From: Hallella mizrahii
Lineage (GTDB): Bacteria; Bacteroidota; Bacteroidia; Bacteroidales; Bacteroidaceae
Assembly (NCBI RefSeq): GCF_009695775.1
Contig: NZ_VUNG01000037.1
Coordinates: 1-41,538, forward strand
Length of the DNA stretch: 41,538 nucleotides
Direction: 5' to 3'
Part shown: positions 7,551 through 15,963 of the stretch, in pieces
Numbering within the stretch: the first letter of the stretch is position 1
Layout of the letters: every line of letters starts with the position of its first letter
Position numbers and translations under genes: made by a program
The notes under the pieces: generated by a model
Seen by the model: the letters and a program-made list of their open reading frames with translations, nothing else
Told to the model about the DNA's origin: nothing
The model's database searches: none

Positions 7551-7922
7551 AACATCAGAAAGGTACTTTGACAACGAAAGGCCGCAAAAAAGCATGACCC
7601 GCCACTGCTTTTTCCTCTTTTTAGTTTCCTTCGTTCTCTAAATTGCGATTCCGCGGTGATGCTATTTTGTAAAGTATGTTACTAATTCATGGACATTCAT
7701 GTGAAAGATTCATTCTATGAATAATGTAAGTAATACCGCTTGCATCCAATGCATGAGTTTTTGTTTCTCACCATGCCCCCACGGAAATTCAGTTTTATTT
7801 GCTCGATGAATGTACGATGATGCACGTTAAATCTGGAACAACATCTTTGATGAGGGTGTTTTTATCTCACACAGATTTCACTCTACACAGATGCATAACT
7901 CCATAGTGCTTTGGGTTGGTTC

Positions 7923-8177
7923 ATGTCCCTGAAAGGGACACACCATGAATATCCCCAAGTCATCGAGCAAGTAAGGACCGAAGCGAAGCGGAGGGCCTTA
8001 CTCGCGAGCGACTTGGGGTAAAGTTGACGGCAGTATAATGACCTCGAAGAGGTCTCACGTGGATGTATGACAAAGTGCTGGTCGATAGTTACTTTGCACA
8101 CCCACGTGAGTCCTCTTCGAGGACATCTCCCCTCGCACGATCCGGGGTTATTCATGGTGTGTCCCTTTCAGGGACAT
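7923..8177. repeat. Element with 34-nt terminal inverted repeats and two inner hairpins
   Basis: The ends 7923-7956 and 8144-8177 are reverse complements over 34 nt with one mismatch; each also contains a small palindrome of its own (gtccctgaaagggac and gtccctttcagggac). Inside, 7953-7976 pairs imperfectly with 7996-8018 around a purine-rich loop. Further in, 8042-8066 pairs with 8097-8122 with few mismatches, and these arms again contain small palindromes (gacctcgaagaggtc, gtcctcttcgaggac). No open frame in it looks like a protein. It looks like a non-autonomous palindromic mobile repeat of the REP or MITE kind. Confidence 0.65.
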
Positions 8178-8222
8178 ACAAGTATGGAAGTCCAATGGAC
8201 ATAAATGCCATGTGAGACATTC

Positions 8223-9086
8223 TTATTCCACGACAAACTGGAGGCAGCACCAATTGTCTTTGGAGTACTTACCCATTTGTTTGAGTCCCAAAGACTCTGC
8301 CTTGGCATTGAGCTGAGCACAGTCATCCTCAAAAAAGCCGCTAAGAATGAGTAAGCTGTCTTGCATCATCACATTACGGAATGCAGCCATATCCTGCAAT
8401 AAGATATTACGATTGATGTTTGCCAACACGATATCGAAGACGCCGGAGACATGGTTCAGCACATTGGCATCACCCTGCAAGACTTCAATGTTCTTCACAT
8501 GATTGATTTGAGCATTGTGGCGAGCATTGTCGGCACTCCACTCGTCAATGTCGTAGGCCACAATCTCTTTAGCACCAAGCTTGGAGGCCGCAATACCAAG
8601 GATGCCTGTGCCACAGCCGCAGTCCAGCACCCGCTTACCAGCGAGATGCATATCCAGCAGCAAGCCGATGATCATCTGTGTAGTCTGATGAGTGCCTGTA
8701 CCAAAAGCCTGACGAGCCTGAATAGCTATGGGGATGACTCCCTCGGGAAGCAGAGGCGTCGTCTGACGTGCATCATAGATGACAATGCGGTTGTAGATGT
8801 CGATAGGATCAAAGCCTTCGTTCTCCCAAGTCTCGTTCCAGTCCTTATCCTCCACCTTCGAAAGCTCGTAAGTCACATTGATGCCGGGCAGCGGAAAGTC
8901 GGCAAGCTGGGCATCGAGCTGCTCCTTGTCGAACTGATCTTCCTGTACATAACCTTTGATGCCGTCCTCGGTATCTTCAAAAGACTCAAAGCCTGCATCG
9001 CCTGCGCAGTCGGCCAAAAGATCACGCGCCGTCTGCAACAGAGAGGGCTCGGAAGCGATATGAAAAGTTGCTGTAAGGTATTTCAT
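8223..9086 (-). CDS. prmA: Ribosomal protein L11 methyltransferase PrmA
   Basis: This 287-residue cytoplasmic enzyme is predicted to methylate ribosomal protein L11 with S-adenosylmethionine. An N-terminal substrate-binding domain (about residues 1-110) is followed by a Rossmann methyltransferase domain with 'VLDCGCGTGILGIAASKLGA' as the SAM-binding loop. The acidic 'AYDIDEWSADNARHN' follows, then 'DIVLANINRNIL', where PrmA enzymes carry a characteristic N-I motif. 'GTGTHQTTQ' before the SAM loop is also typical of PrmA. The length is a little under that of E. coli PrmA. It stands alone, with a -7 element just upstream and a repeat element just downstream. Confidence 0.93.
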   Translation of the reverse strand: MKYLTATFHIASEPSLLQTARDLLADCAGDAGFESFEDTEDGIKGYVQEDQFDKEQLDAQLADFPLPGINVTYELSKVEDKDWNETWENEGFDPIDIYNRIVIYDARQTTPLLPEGVIPIAIQARQAFGTGTHQTTQMIIGLLLDMHLAGKRVLDCGCGTGILGIAASKLGAKEIVAYDIDEWSADNARHNAQINHVKNIEVLQGDANVLNHVSGVFDIVLANINRNILLQDMAAFRNVMMQDSLLILSGFFEDDCAQLNAKAESLGLKQMGKYSKDNWCCLQFVVE

Positions 9087-9109
9087 AAATGAATGATTAA
9101 ATTATACTG

Positions 9110-9117
9110 CAAAATTA
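9110..9117 (-). promoter_or_regulatory. -7 promoter element of prmA (TAATTTTG)
   Basis: On the minus strand TAATTTTG matches the Bacteroidetes -7 consensus, 23 bases before the prmA start. It is divergent from the promoter elements of the gene at 9233. Confidence 0.4.
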
Positions 9118-9143
9118 TAAAAATTAGGGAAAACTCTACTACC

Positions 9144-9190
9144 ATATAGGGAAAAATCCCTATATTTGCATAAGAAATACGGTAATTTTG
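9144..9190 (+). promoter_or_regulatory. Promoter region with a palindromic operator-like site
   Basis: Two -7-like elements point toward the gene at 9233: TATATTTG (9161-9168) and TAATTTTG (9183-9190). A perfect inverted repeat, atataggga (9144-9152) and tccctatat (9157-9165) around four A residues, overlaps the first element. Such placement would let a dimeric protein, or a hairpin, interfere with initiation. This is inference from position. Confidence 0.4.
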
Positions 9191-9232
9191 CACTGTAGAT
9201 AGAAAAGAACAAAATAAAAAGGAGTTTGAGAT

Positions 9233-10180
9233 ATGAAAAGGTTATTTCTTCTATTGACACTCGCCAGCGCAATGCCACTGGCAGCGTTGGCACAAGACGA
9301 TGATCTTTACTTCACGCCAAGCAAGGCAGCGCCAACCACAAACGAGGCACCTGCCTACTACTGCGGAAGCAAACGCAGCGTGGATGACTACAACCGTTAT
9401 GGCATCCGTAGCATGTATCAAAAGATCGGACGTGACTCACTGGGCAACAACATGGTGAGATTCCGTCCCGGCTATGGTGTGCTGCCCGACACAACATATG
9501 TCGACACTGCCTACATTGGTCGTGCCTTGGGCGACAACGACTATACCTACACACGACGCATGAGCCGTTGGGACGGCTTCTATGATCCTTGGTTCTATGG
9601 CTACTATGGTCCATGGCGCTGGGGCTATGCCGGTTACTACTCGCCTTGGTACTACTACAATGGCTGGTACGATCCCTGGTACTACGACTATGCCGGCTGG
9701 TATGATCCTTGGTATTATGGTTATGCCGGCTGGTACGACCCATGGTACTATGGTTACGGTGGCTGGTACGGCTGGGGCTATCCCTACTATGGCTGGTACA
9801 ACTGGGGCTGGCCAGGAGGTGGATATGTGTATAACGGCGGCAATCCACGCGGCTACACCGGCACTCGTACTTGGGGCCTGAACGATCATGCTTCCAACTC
9901 TGGTGTCCGTTTCGGTCGCGGTTCTTCGACACGTGGCAACAACGACGGCAACACTTACACATGGCGCAGCCAAAGTAACCGTTCGTTTGGCAGTAGAACC
10001 AACTACCCTACCCGCTCCAATAATAATACCAACTTTGGTTCTACTCGCTCATCAAGCTTCGGTGGTTCCTTCGGAGGAGGTTCCTTCGGTGGAGGTGGCG
10101 GCTCCTTCAGTGGTGGAGGCTTCGGCGGCGGTCATAGTTCAGCCGGGGGCGGTGGCCACTTCGGTGGTGGCAGACGCTAA
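9233..10180 (+). CDS. Secreted Tyr/Trp/Gly-rich repeat protein, function unknown
   Basis: I do not recognise a function for this 315-residue protein. It has a clear signal peptide (residues 1-20, ending LAALA). Residues 113-195 are extremely rich in Tyr, Trp and Gly. They include three back-to-back 11-residue units, GWYDPWYYDYA, GWYDPWYYGYA and GWYDPWYYGYG (144-176), and related copies on both sides. The last 50 residues are a low-complexity Gly/Ser/Phe tail ending HFGGGRR. The only Cys is at 44. The ATG at 9233 is preceded by a strong AAGGAG about 8 bases away, unusual in this phylum. The next gene, an outer-membrane barrel, begins 40 bases downstream, so they may form one transcript. A surface or envelope-adhesion role is possible but unproved. 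Confidence 0.8.
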   Translation: MKRLFLLLTLASAMPLAALAQDDDLYFTPSKAAPTTNEAPAYYCGSKRSVDDYNRYGIRSMYQKIGRDSLGNNMVRFRPGYGVLPDTTYVDTAYIGRALGDNDYTYTRRMSRWDGFYDPWFYGYYGPWRWGYAGYYSPWYYYNGWYDPWYYDYAGWYDPWYYGYAGWYDPWYYGYGGWYGWGYPYYGWYNWGWPGGGYVYNGGNPRGYTGTRTWGLNDHASNSGVRFGRGSSTRGNNDGNTYTWRSQSNRSFGSRTNYPTRSNNNTNFGSTRSSSFGGSFGGGSFGGGGGSFSGGGFGGGHSSAGGGGHFGGGRR

Positions 10181-10220
10181 ACCGAGATCACATTAATGGT
10201 TACTCATTAATAACATTTGA

Positions 10221-11783
10221 ATGACGATGAAAAAGAAATATTTGTTAGCGGCAATGGTAGCCATGGCACTGCCTGCCGCTGCTCAAGAGACTTATCAGGA
10301 TACGAAGCTCGTACAGAATGAGCTCAACGGTACAGCCCGCTATGTAGGTATGGGCGGTGCAATGGAGGCTTTGGGTGCCGATCTGTCAACGATCAGCACC
10401 AACCCGGCAGGTATCGGACTCTTCCGCTCCAGCCAGGTGGCTATCTCCGGTGGACTGGTAGCACAACAGGACGCTACTACTACTCCAAGTCTAAGCAACA
10501 ATTTCGGCATACACATCAATGGCGACAAAACCAACGCCAGCTTTGACCAGGGCGGTTTCGTCTATTCGATGCGCACGGGATATAAGAACTATTTGAACTT
10601 TGCGTTCAACTATCATAAGAGCCGTAACTTCGACCAGATTCTCACTGCGGGAAACAAGCTCAACAATGCCTCTCAGAATAAGTTGACGGCTATGAAGTAT
10701 CCTTATCTCACAGACTACAACATCAATGCCGTAGATGCCTGCTACTCCGCGATGCTGAACCCCATCAAGGATGCTTCGGGAAAGCAGACGGGTCTGGACT
10801 ATCTCAACGGCACCGAATTCCTTTATGGTCAATATCAGAAAGGATACATAGGCAGCTATGACTTCAACATCAGTGGCAACATCAACGACCGGGTATTCTT
10901 GGGACTGACCTTCGGCATCCACGATGTTCATTATCAATCCAACTCGCTCTATTCCGAGAATTTAGAGAAGGAAACTTCTACCGATGCTTACGAGTCCCTT
11001 AAGATCACGGGAACTGGCTATGACCTCAAGGCCGGTGTAATCTTCCGTCCCATTGAGCAGTCACCGTTCCGCATCGGCCTGTATGTCAACACACCGGTTT
11101 GGTATGACCTCCATGAGGCTGCTGCCACCGATGTGAGCATGTTCAACAGCAGCAACAATAAGCTGGATAAAGGTCATGCCGTCGACTACGACTACAAGGT
11201 CTACACACCTTGGAAGTTCGGTGTGAGCCTGGGCCACACCATTGACAAAATGGTGGCAATCGGTGCTACCTATGAATATGCCGACTACAGCCGTATCGAC
11301 AACCGCATCAACGATGGCGGCGGATATGACGACTGGGGCTATTACTACGACAACAGCAGCAGCGACGATGCCATGAACAGCAACACCAAGCGTGTGCTGA
11401 AAGGTGTCAGCACGCTGAAGTTAGGTGCCGAAGTGAAGGTGATGCCGCAACTGGCAGTCCGTGCGGGCTACAACTATGTAAGTCCAATGTTCAACCAAGG
11501 TGGTTATCGTGATGGCAGCATTGAGTCACCAGGATCTTTCTATGCCACATCTACGGACTACACCAACTGGAAGAGCACCAACCGCTGGACATGTGGTGTC
11601 GGATATACTGCTGGTAAGTTCTTCGCAGATCTGGCTTATCAATACACACAGACCAACGGTGACTTCTATCCCTTCATGAGCTACTACGACACTGCTAATT
11701 CAGGCAACAATGTTATCGTGGATGCCACAAAGGTTAACTTCAAGCGCAATCAGGTATTGCTCACATTGGGCTATAAGTTCTAA
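10221..11783 (+). CDS. OmpP1/FadL-like outer-membrane transport protein
   Basis: This 520-residue protein has a signal peptide (about residues 1-21, ending ALPAAAQ). Its mature start 'GTARYVGMGGAMEALGADLSTISTNPAGIGLF' region is the hallmark of Bacteroidetes relatives of the OmpP1/FadL/TodX barrels (N-terminal hatch with a conserved Asn-Pro-Ala-Gly). Alternating aromatic strands run to a final 'NQVLLTLGYKF' ending in Phe, as expected for barrels inserted by the BAM machinery. Relatives of FadL let hydrophobic compounds across the outer membrane; the substrate here is unknown. Translation may start at 10221 or at the second Met at 10227. It lies 40 bases after the Tyr/Trp-rich gene and is followed by a strong terminator. 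Confidence 0.85.
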   Translation: MTMKKKYLLAAMVAMALPAAAQETYQDTKLVQNELNGTARYVGMGGAMEALGADLSTISTNPAGIGLFRSSQVAISGGLVAQQDATTTPSLSNNFGIHINGDKTNASFDQGGFVYSMRTGYKNYLNFAFNYHKSRNFDQILTAGNKLNNASQNKLTAMKYPYLTDYNINAVDACYSAMLNPIKDASGKQTGLDYLNGTEFLYGQYQKGYIGSYDFNISGNINDRVFLGLTFGIHDVHYQSNSLYSENLEKETSTDAYESLKITGTGYDLKAGVIFRPIEQSPFRIGLYVNTPVWYDLHEAAATDVSMFNSSNNKLDKGHAVDYDYKVYTPWKFGVSLGHTIDKMVAIGATYEYADYSRIDNRINDGGGYDDWGYYYDNSSSDDAMNSNTKRVLKGVSTLKLGAEVKVMPQLAVRAGYNYVSPMFNQGGYRDGSIESPGSFYATSTDYTNWKSTNRWTCGVGYTAGKFFADLAYQYTQTNGDFYPFMSYYDTANSGNNVIVDATKVNFKRNQVLLTLGYKF

Positions 11784-11809
11784 TGATAGATTTAGAAGCA
11801 GATATAATA

Positions 11810-11846
11810 AAATCCATCAAGACAACTTTGTCTTGATGGATTTTTT
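11810..11846 (+). terminator. Intrinsic terminator after the FadL-like gene
   Basis: A perfect 15-bp stem, aaatccatcaagaca (11810-11824) with tgtcttgatggattt (11829-11843), has a four-base loop and runs into six T residues. Confidence 0.9.
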
Positions 11847-11873
11847 GTATTACAAAGAAAATATGTACATTTG
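11844..11873 (+). promoter_or_regulatory. Promoter of the family-10-like hydrolase
   Basis: TTTG (11844-11847) and TACATTTG (11866-11873) are separated by 18 bases, close to the Bacteroidetes -33/-7 consensus. The -33 box overlaps the T-run of the preceding terminator. Its position shows that translation cannot start at the upstream ATG at 11871, supporting the ATG at 11904. Confidence 0.6.
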
Positions 11874-11903
11874 CACTTCAGAACATTCACACTAAACAAT
11901 TTT

Positions 11904-13388
11904 ATGAGAAAAACGCTAATTTTACTATTCCTCCTTCTACAAGTCGTGTTCAGCTATGGACAGAAGCGTGAATTCCGCGGTGCATGGATTCAATGCGTCA
12001 ACGGACAGTTCAACGGTCTCACACCTGACGAGATGCGCAGTACGCTGACCAAGCAACTCGATGCTCTCCATGCCGACGGCGTGAATGCTATCATCTTTCA
12101 GGTGCGTGCTGAATGTGACGCACTCTATGCCAGCAAATACGAACCATGGAGTCGTTTCCTCACAGGCGTGCAAGGCAAAGCGCCAAATCCCTATTGGGAT
12201 CCACTGCAATGGATGATCGAACAATGCCATAAGCGAGGCATGGAATTGCACGCGTGGATCAATCCTTATCGAGCCAAGACAAAGACAACGACAGCCCTGG
12301 CCTCGAATCATATTGCCATCACACATCCCGAGCGCGTGTTTTCTTACGACGGACAATATATCCTCAATCCGGCACTGAAGGAGAACCGGGACTATATCTG
12401 CAAGATCGTCGATGACATCGTCAGCCGCTATGATGTAGACGGCATTCACATGGACGACTACTTCTATCCCTACCCCGCTCCCGGTCAGATCATCCCCGAC
12501 CAACAACTCTACGCCAACAATCCCAGCGGTTTCCGAACCATCGGTGACTGGCGACGAGATAAGGTAAACGTCTTCGTCAAACAGCTTTGTGAGACTATCC
12601 ATCAGCGTAAGCCATGGGTGAAGTTCGGTGTGTCTCCTTTCGGCATCTACCGCAACAAGAAGAGTGATCCAATGAATGGTTCTGAAACCAACGGCTTACA
12701 GAATTATGATGATCTCTACGCTGACGTGCTGCTGTGGGTGAACAATGGATGGGTGGACTACTGCGTGCCCCAACTCTATTGGCAGATTGGCCATCCGGCA
12801 GCAGACTATGCCACGCTCATCCGCTGGTGGGATAAGCACGCTGCCAACCGTCCGCTTTTCATCGGCGAGGATGTAGAACGCACCGTAAAATATCCGTCTC
12901 AAACCAATCCCAACAGCAATCAGATGCCCGACAAGCACGCACTGCATGAACAGATGCACCATGTTGATGGCACTGTACTGTGGTATGCTAAACTGGTTGC
13001 TGACAACTACGGCAACTATGGCAATGTACTGCGCAATGCTTATTGGCGCAATTCTGCCTTACCTCCATCCATGCCATTCTTAGACGATAAGAGTCCCAAG
13101 AAGCCTCGCAAGGTGAAGCCAGTCTGGACGAGCGACGGCTATATCTTGTTTTGGTCCGCACCCAAAGCTAAGAAGTGGGGCGACAAGACAAGCAGATATG
13201 TCGTCTATCGCTTTGGAAAAGATGAGAAGGCGAACATAGAGGATGCGTCACATATCATTGCCATCACCGGAGACACGATGTACCGCTTACCATATAATCA
13301 TGGAAAAGAAAAATTCACCTACGTCGTTACGGCTCTCGACCGAGTTGGAAACGAAAGCAAGGGAAAGAAAGTAAAAATCAAACTGTAG
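11904..13388 (+). CDS. Glycoside-hydrolase-10-like (DUF187/GHL10) secreted hydrolase
   Basis: This 494-residue protein starts MRKTLILLFLLLQVVFSYGQ, a signal peptide. 'REFRGAWIQCVNG' and 'DALHADGVNAIIFQVRAECDALY' open a TIM-barrel domain of the GHL10 family (formerly DUF187), which is distantly related to glycoside hydrolases. 'ELHAWINPYRA', 'DVDGIHMDDYFYPYP' with paired Asp residues, and 'KFGVSPFGIYRN' are its recurrent motifs; one acidic residue in HMDDY may be catalytic. The last 110 residues, with a 'YVVYRFG' strand, resemble a fibronectin-III-like module. Substrates are mostly unknown, though peptidoglycan or other envelope sugars have been suggested for relatives. I chose the ATG at 11904 because the promoter covers the earlier ATG at 11871. 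Confidence 0.88.
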   Translation: MRKTLILLFLLLQVVFSYGQKREFRGAWIQCVNGQFNGLTPDEMRSTLTKQLDALHADGVNAIIFQVRAECDALYASKYEPWSRFLTGVQGKAPNPYWDPLQWMIEQCHKRGMELHAWINPYRAKTKTTTALASNHIAITHPERVFSYDGQYILNPALKENRDYICKIVDDIVSRYDVDGIHMDDYFYPYPAPGQIIPDQQLYANNPSGFRTIGDWRRDKVNVFVKQLCETIHQRKPWVKFGVSPFGIYRNKKSDPMNGSETNGLQNYDDLYADVLLWVNNGWVDYCVPQLYWQIGHPAADYATLIRWWDKHAANRPLFIGEDVERTVKYPSQTNPNSNQMPDKHALHEQMHHVDGTVLWYAKLVADNYGNYGNVLRNAYWRNSALPPSMPFLDDKSPKKPRKVKPVWTSDGYILFWSAPKAKKWGDKTSRYVVYRFGKDEKANIEDASHIIAITGDTMYRLPYNHGKEKFTYVVTALDRVGNESKGKKVKIKL

Positions 13389-13430
13389 CTTTCCCCCATC
13401 CGATTTAATATGAGAAAGTAACTATAAGAA

Positions 13431-13463
13431 AATCCCCATCTTGACAGTGTCAAGATGGGGATT
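13431..13463. terminator. Two-way terminator between convergent genes
   Basis: aatccccatcttgac (13431-13445) pairs perfectly with gtcaagatggggatt (13449-13463) around a three-base loop. It lies between the end of the hydrolase (plus) and the end of ilvC (minus) and is AT-flanked on both sides, so it can serve both. Confidence 0.8.
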
Positions 13464-13486
13464 ATATTTAGTTGCACTAAATCAAA

Positions 13487-14530
13487 TTAGTTGTTCTCAG
13501 GACGCAGCTTGCGAACGGTCTCACCAGCACGCCACATCTCCATGTCATGCATAGCCTTCAGCTCTGCATTGAGCTTCTCACGGTAGTCAGGCTTAGAGTT
13601 GCTGTCGATAGAGATCTGAGCCTCTTCGCCAGTCTTCACACTCAGGTAGAGCCACTCCATCACCGGAGTGATAGCCTCGCGGAAGCGAGGAGCCCAGTCG
13701 AGTGCACCACGCTGTGCTGTAGTAGAGCAGTTAGCATACATCCAGTCCATACCCTTCTCACCGAACAGAGGCATCAAACTCTGTGTCAGCTCCTCAACTG
13801 TCTCGTTGAAGGCCTCGGAAGGCGTGTGTCCGTGCTCACGAAGAACATTATATTGAGCCTCAAGCAGACCCTCGATAGCACCCATCAATGCACCACGCTC
13901 ACCAGTCAGGTCGGAAGTAGCCTCACGCTGGAAGGTTGTCTCGAACAGATAGCCAGAGCCGATACCGATACCCATAGCCAGTGTCTTCTCCTTAGCCTTG
14001 CCGGAAGCATCCTGATAAACAGCGTAAGAGCAGTTCAGACCACGACCCTCAAGGAACATAGTACGAAGAGATGTACCAGAACCCTTTGGAGCAACCATGA
14101 TCACATCGATGTCCTTTGGAGGAACAACACCCGTACGATCCTGCCAGTTGATGGCAAAACCATGAGAGTAATACAGTGTCTTACCAGCAGTAAGATGTTT
14201 CTTAATTGTAGGCCAAACAGCGATCTGACCAGCGTCAGAAAGCAACATACAGATAACTGTACCCTTCTCTACGGCCTCTTCAACAGAGAACAGTGTCTTA
14301 CCTGGCACCCAACCGTCGGCCTTAGCCTTCTCGTAGCTGCGGCCCTCACGCTGACCAACGATGACATTGAAGCCATTATCGCGAAGGTTACCTGCCTGAC
14401 CAGGACCCTGAATACCATAACCAATGACGGCGATCGTCTCATTCTTCAGCACCTCACGTGCCTTATCCAATGTGAACTCTTTGCTTGTCACGACGTTCTC
14501 AACGACGCCGCCAAAATTCATCTCTGCCAT
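13487..14530 (-). CDS. ilvC: Ketol-acid reductoisomerase
   Basis: IlvC converts acetolactate or acetohydroxybutyrate to the dihydroxy acid with NAD(P)H and magnesium, the second common step of valine, leucine and isoleucine synthesis. The 347-residue protein has the nucleotide-binding 'AVIGYGIQGPGQAGNLRDNG' loop at about 35-54. 'DVIMVAPKGSGTSLR' and 'YSHGFAINW' lie in the Rossmann domain. The C-terminal knotted domain has 'DLTGERGALMGAIEGLLEAQ' and 'ETVEELTQ', which carry the metal-binding acidic residues. The length matches class I enzymes. It follows the ilvD-B-N-thioesterase genes but has its own promoter in the gap, so it can be expressed separately. Confidence 0.97.
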   Translation of the reverse strand: MAEMNFGGVVENVVTSKEFTLDKAREVLKNETIAVIGYGIQGPGQAGNLRDNGFNVIVGQREGRSYEKAKADGWVPGKTLFSVEEAVEKGTVICMLLSDAGQIAVWPTIKKHLTAGKTLYYSHGFAINWQDRTGVVPPKDIDVIMVAPKGSGTSLRTMFLEGRGLNCSYAVYQDASGKAKEKTLAMGIGIGSGYLFETTFQREATSDLTGERGALMGAIEGLLEAQYNVLREHGHTPSEAFNETVEELTQSLMPLFGEKGMDWMYANCSTTAQRGALDWAPRFREAITPVMEWLYLSVKTGEEAQISIDSNSKPDYREKLNAELKAMHDMEMWRAGETVRKLRPENN

Positions 14531-14610
14531 AATTAATGTGTTTTAATTATAATATGTTAGAAATCTATGACTTTCTTGGTTCTTTTATTCTCCCCCTCTG
14601 TTTTCGAGCG

Positions 14611-14642
14611 CAAAGGTAATAATTTAAAATATAACCACCAAA
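14611..14642 (-). promoter_or_regulatory. Promoter of ilvC
   Basis: On the minus strand TTTG (14642-14639) and TACCTTTG (14618-14611) are 20 bases apart, a full match to the Bacteroidetes -33/-7 consensus. It lies between the thioesterase stop and the ilvC start and leaves a leader of about 75 bases. Confidence 0.75.
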
Positions 14643-14649
14643 TATTCTT

Positions 14650-15426
14650 TCAGATTTTTACAAATTTAATACTACATCTTACTACTTCTCCATCTTCGGC
14701 ACCTTTTCTCACGATTCTAACGAGGTATTCCTCTTCATCGTTTTCTTCTTTCGCAGCGGCCTTTTCCATGAAAAAGCATAGCTCGTCACCAGCATGACTC
14801 TCAGCCACATAGGCAATGTCGAAACGCTTCACCCGATGGCTGCGATACCAGTCCAAACCGAATAAATCGAGCACATGCTCGATATATTTGACCGAGTTGA
14901 CGTGACCATTGACATCGATGTCATGGTAGTTCATCGTCACGGTTTTCGCCAACGTGGCGTCTTTGCTGATGGCTACTCGCCCCGGCTTGGCTATCGGACA
15001 ATCACGATCCGTCTCGATATAGTCCTTGATAAGCCCACCTTGTATCTGAAGAATGTCAACCGGCTGGCGGGTGTCTGTATCGATCATCGCCCAGATGCTT
15101 CGCCCATAGCCATAGACCGTCTGATGATCCTGACTCGTGATGGCATAGTTGCGGCTTGTGAAAAAGCGGAAGGCTGCCTCCACCCACGTGGAGATGGCTA
15201 TCTTGTCGTAAGCTACCGGCATGTCGTTCATCTCTACTGCTAACCGGGAGAGTACCCATGTGCGGTGTCTCGCATTGAGGTAGCTGATGCCGTAGCCGCG
15301 GCTCTCGCTATGATAGTCAGAGGCATTGAGCAGGTCATTGCTCAGACTGCTCAAGAAGAGATGGTTGCTAAAATCACAGTGGAAAGGCTCCACTGTGAAA
15401 GGATATTCGCCTACCTTTGACTGCAT
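14650..15426 (-). CDS. Acyl-ACP thioesterase (hotdog fold, FatA/FatB-like)
   Basis: This 258-residue enzyme is predicted to release fatty acids from acyl carrier protein. It consists of two hotdog-fold halves. The second contains 'HDIDVNGHVNSVKYIEHVLD', where the Asn-x-His pair is the catalytic signature of plant-type and bacterial acyl-ACP thioesterases. The first half has 'GISYLNARHRTWVLSRLAVEM', matching the family's substrate-binding helix region. It begins two bases after ilvN stops and so is in the ilv operon. Branched-chain amino-acid intermediates feed the iso- and anteiso-fatty acids common in this phylum, which is a reasonable but unproved reason for the linkage. Confidence 0.88.
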   Translation of the reverse strand: MQSKVGEYPFTVEPFHCDFSNHLFLSSLSNDLLNASDYHSESRGYGISYLNARHRTWVLSRLAVEMNDMPVAYDKIAISTWVEAAFRFFTSRNYAITSQDHQTVYGYGRSIWAMIDTDTRQPVDILQIQGGLIKDYIETDRDCPIAKPGRVAISKDATLAKTVTMNYHDIDVNGHVNSVKYIEHVLDLFGLDWYRSHRVKRFDIAYVAESHAGDELCFFMEKAAAKEENDEEEYLVRIVRKGAEDGEVVRCSIKFVKI

Positions 15427-15428
15427 AG

Positions 15429-15956
15429 CTACTCTTGACGGTTAAGAAAATCAGAAACGGGCTCCTCAAAACTGCGCGTCACGGCGATACGGCCGGAACG
15501 CGTGTATTGAAGAAGACAGTTGAAACCATTGAGCACTTTGAAGAGATCTGCAATGTCTTCGGTAAGACCTGTCTGCATCACCGTGGAATAAGTTGGGTTG
15601 ACCTCCATCATACGGGCATCATGACGACGGATGGCACGCGAAACCTCTGGATTGTCCAACAACACCGGTGTTGAAATCTTGAAAAGGGCTACTTCATGGA
15701 TGAACAACTCATCATCGGTATAGAAATTAGCCTTGATGATGTCGATCTTCTTCTCCAGCTGCTTGGTGATCTTCACAATCTGGTCTTCCGTAGACCAGCA
15801 CGTGATCGTGTATTTATGTATGCCGTCGATGCTGGATGCCGAGACATTCAGACTCTCGATATTGACCTGACGACGTGTGAACACTGCCGTCACCTGATTG
15901 AGGATGCCGGCAATGTTTTCACTATATACTAATAAGGTATAAAACTTCTGTTCCAT
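15429..15956 (-). CDS. ilvN: Acetolactate synthase small (regulatory) subunit
   Basis: This 175-residue subunit binds the catalytic subunit IlvB, activates it and gives feedback inhibition by valine. The N-terminal ACT domain (about residues 5-75) shows 'SENIAGILNQVTAVFTRR' and 'NIESLNVSASSIDGIHKYTI', the amino-acid-sensing core. A C-terminal regulatory domain with 'ELFIHEVALFKI' follows. It lies seven bases after ilvB stops and two bases before the thioesterase. Length is normal for the family. Confidence 0.93.
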   Translation of the reverse strand: MEQKFYTLLVYSENIAGILNQVTAVFTRRQVNIESLNVSASSIDGIHKYTITCWSTEDQIVKITKQLEKKIDIIKANFYTDDELFIHEVALFKISTPVLLDNPEVSRAIRRHDARMMEVNPTYSTVMQTGLTEDIADLFKVLNGFNCLLQYTRSGRIAVTRSFEEPVSDFLNRQE

Positions 15957-15963
15957 AATACGA

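Larger units (their letters stand above)
6932..8222. other. 1.3-kb gene-free stretch with palindromic elements
   Basis: The open frames here (the longest about 90 codons) lack signal peptides, domains or sensible starts and overlap strong palindromes, so I do not call genes. Three structures stand out: an imperfect inverted repeat at about 7060-7129, a perfect palindrome at 7510-7550 with an extra direct copy of its arm, and a 34-nt terminal-inverted-repeat element at 7923-8177. Similar phrases (gagggtgttttta at about 7360 and 7852; atcagaaag...tttgac at about 7467 and 7555) recur, so the region looks like a landing site for interspersed repeats. Part of it between about 7200 and 7450 resembles sequence I associate with multi-copy intergenic repeats of Prevotella, but this is from memory only. 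Confidence 0.55.

Noticed and set aside
7883..8155. Open frame of 90 codons on the minus strand
   Set aside because: It lies across the palindromic element; its codons are explained by the inverted repeats.
9437..9973. Long open frames opposite the Tyr/Trp-rich gene
   Set aside because: They mirror the repeat composition of the plus-strand gene, which has the signal peptide, promoter and ribosome site.
13547..14536. 329-codon open frame on the plus strand
   Set aside because: It is antisense to ilvC, whose motifs are complete.
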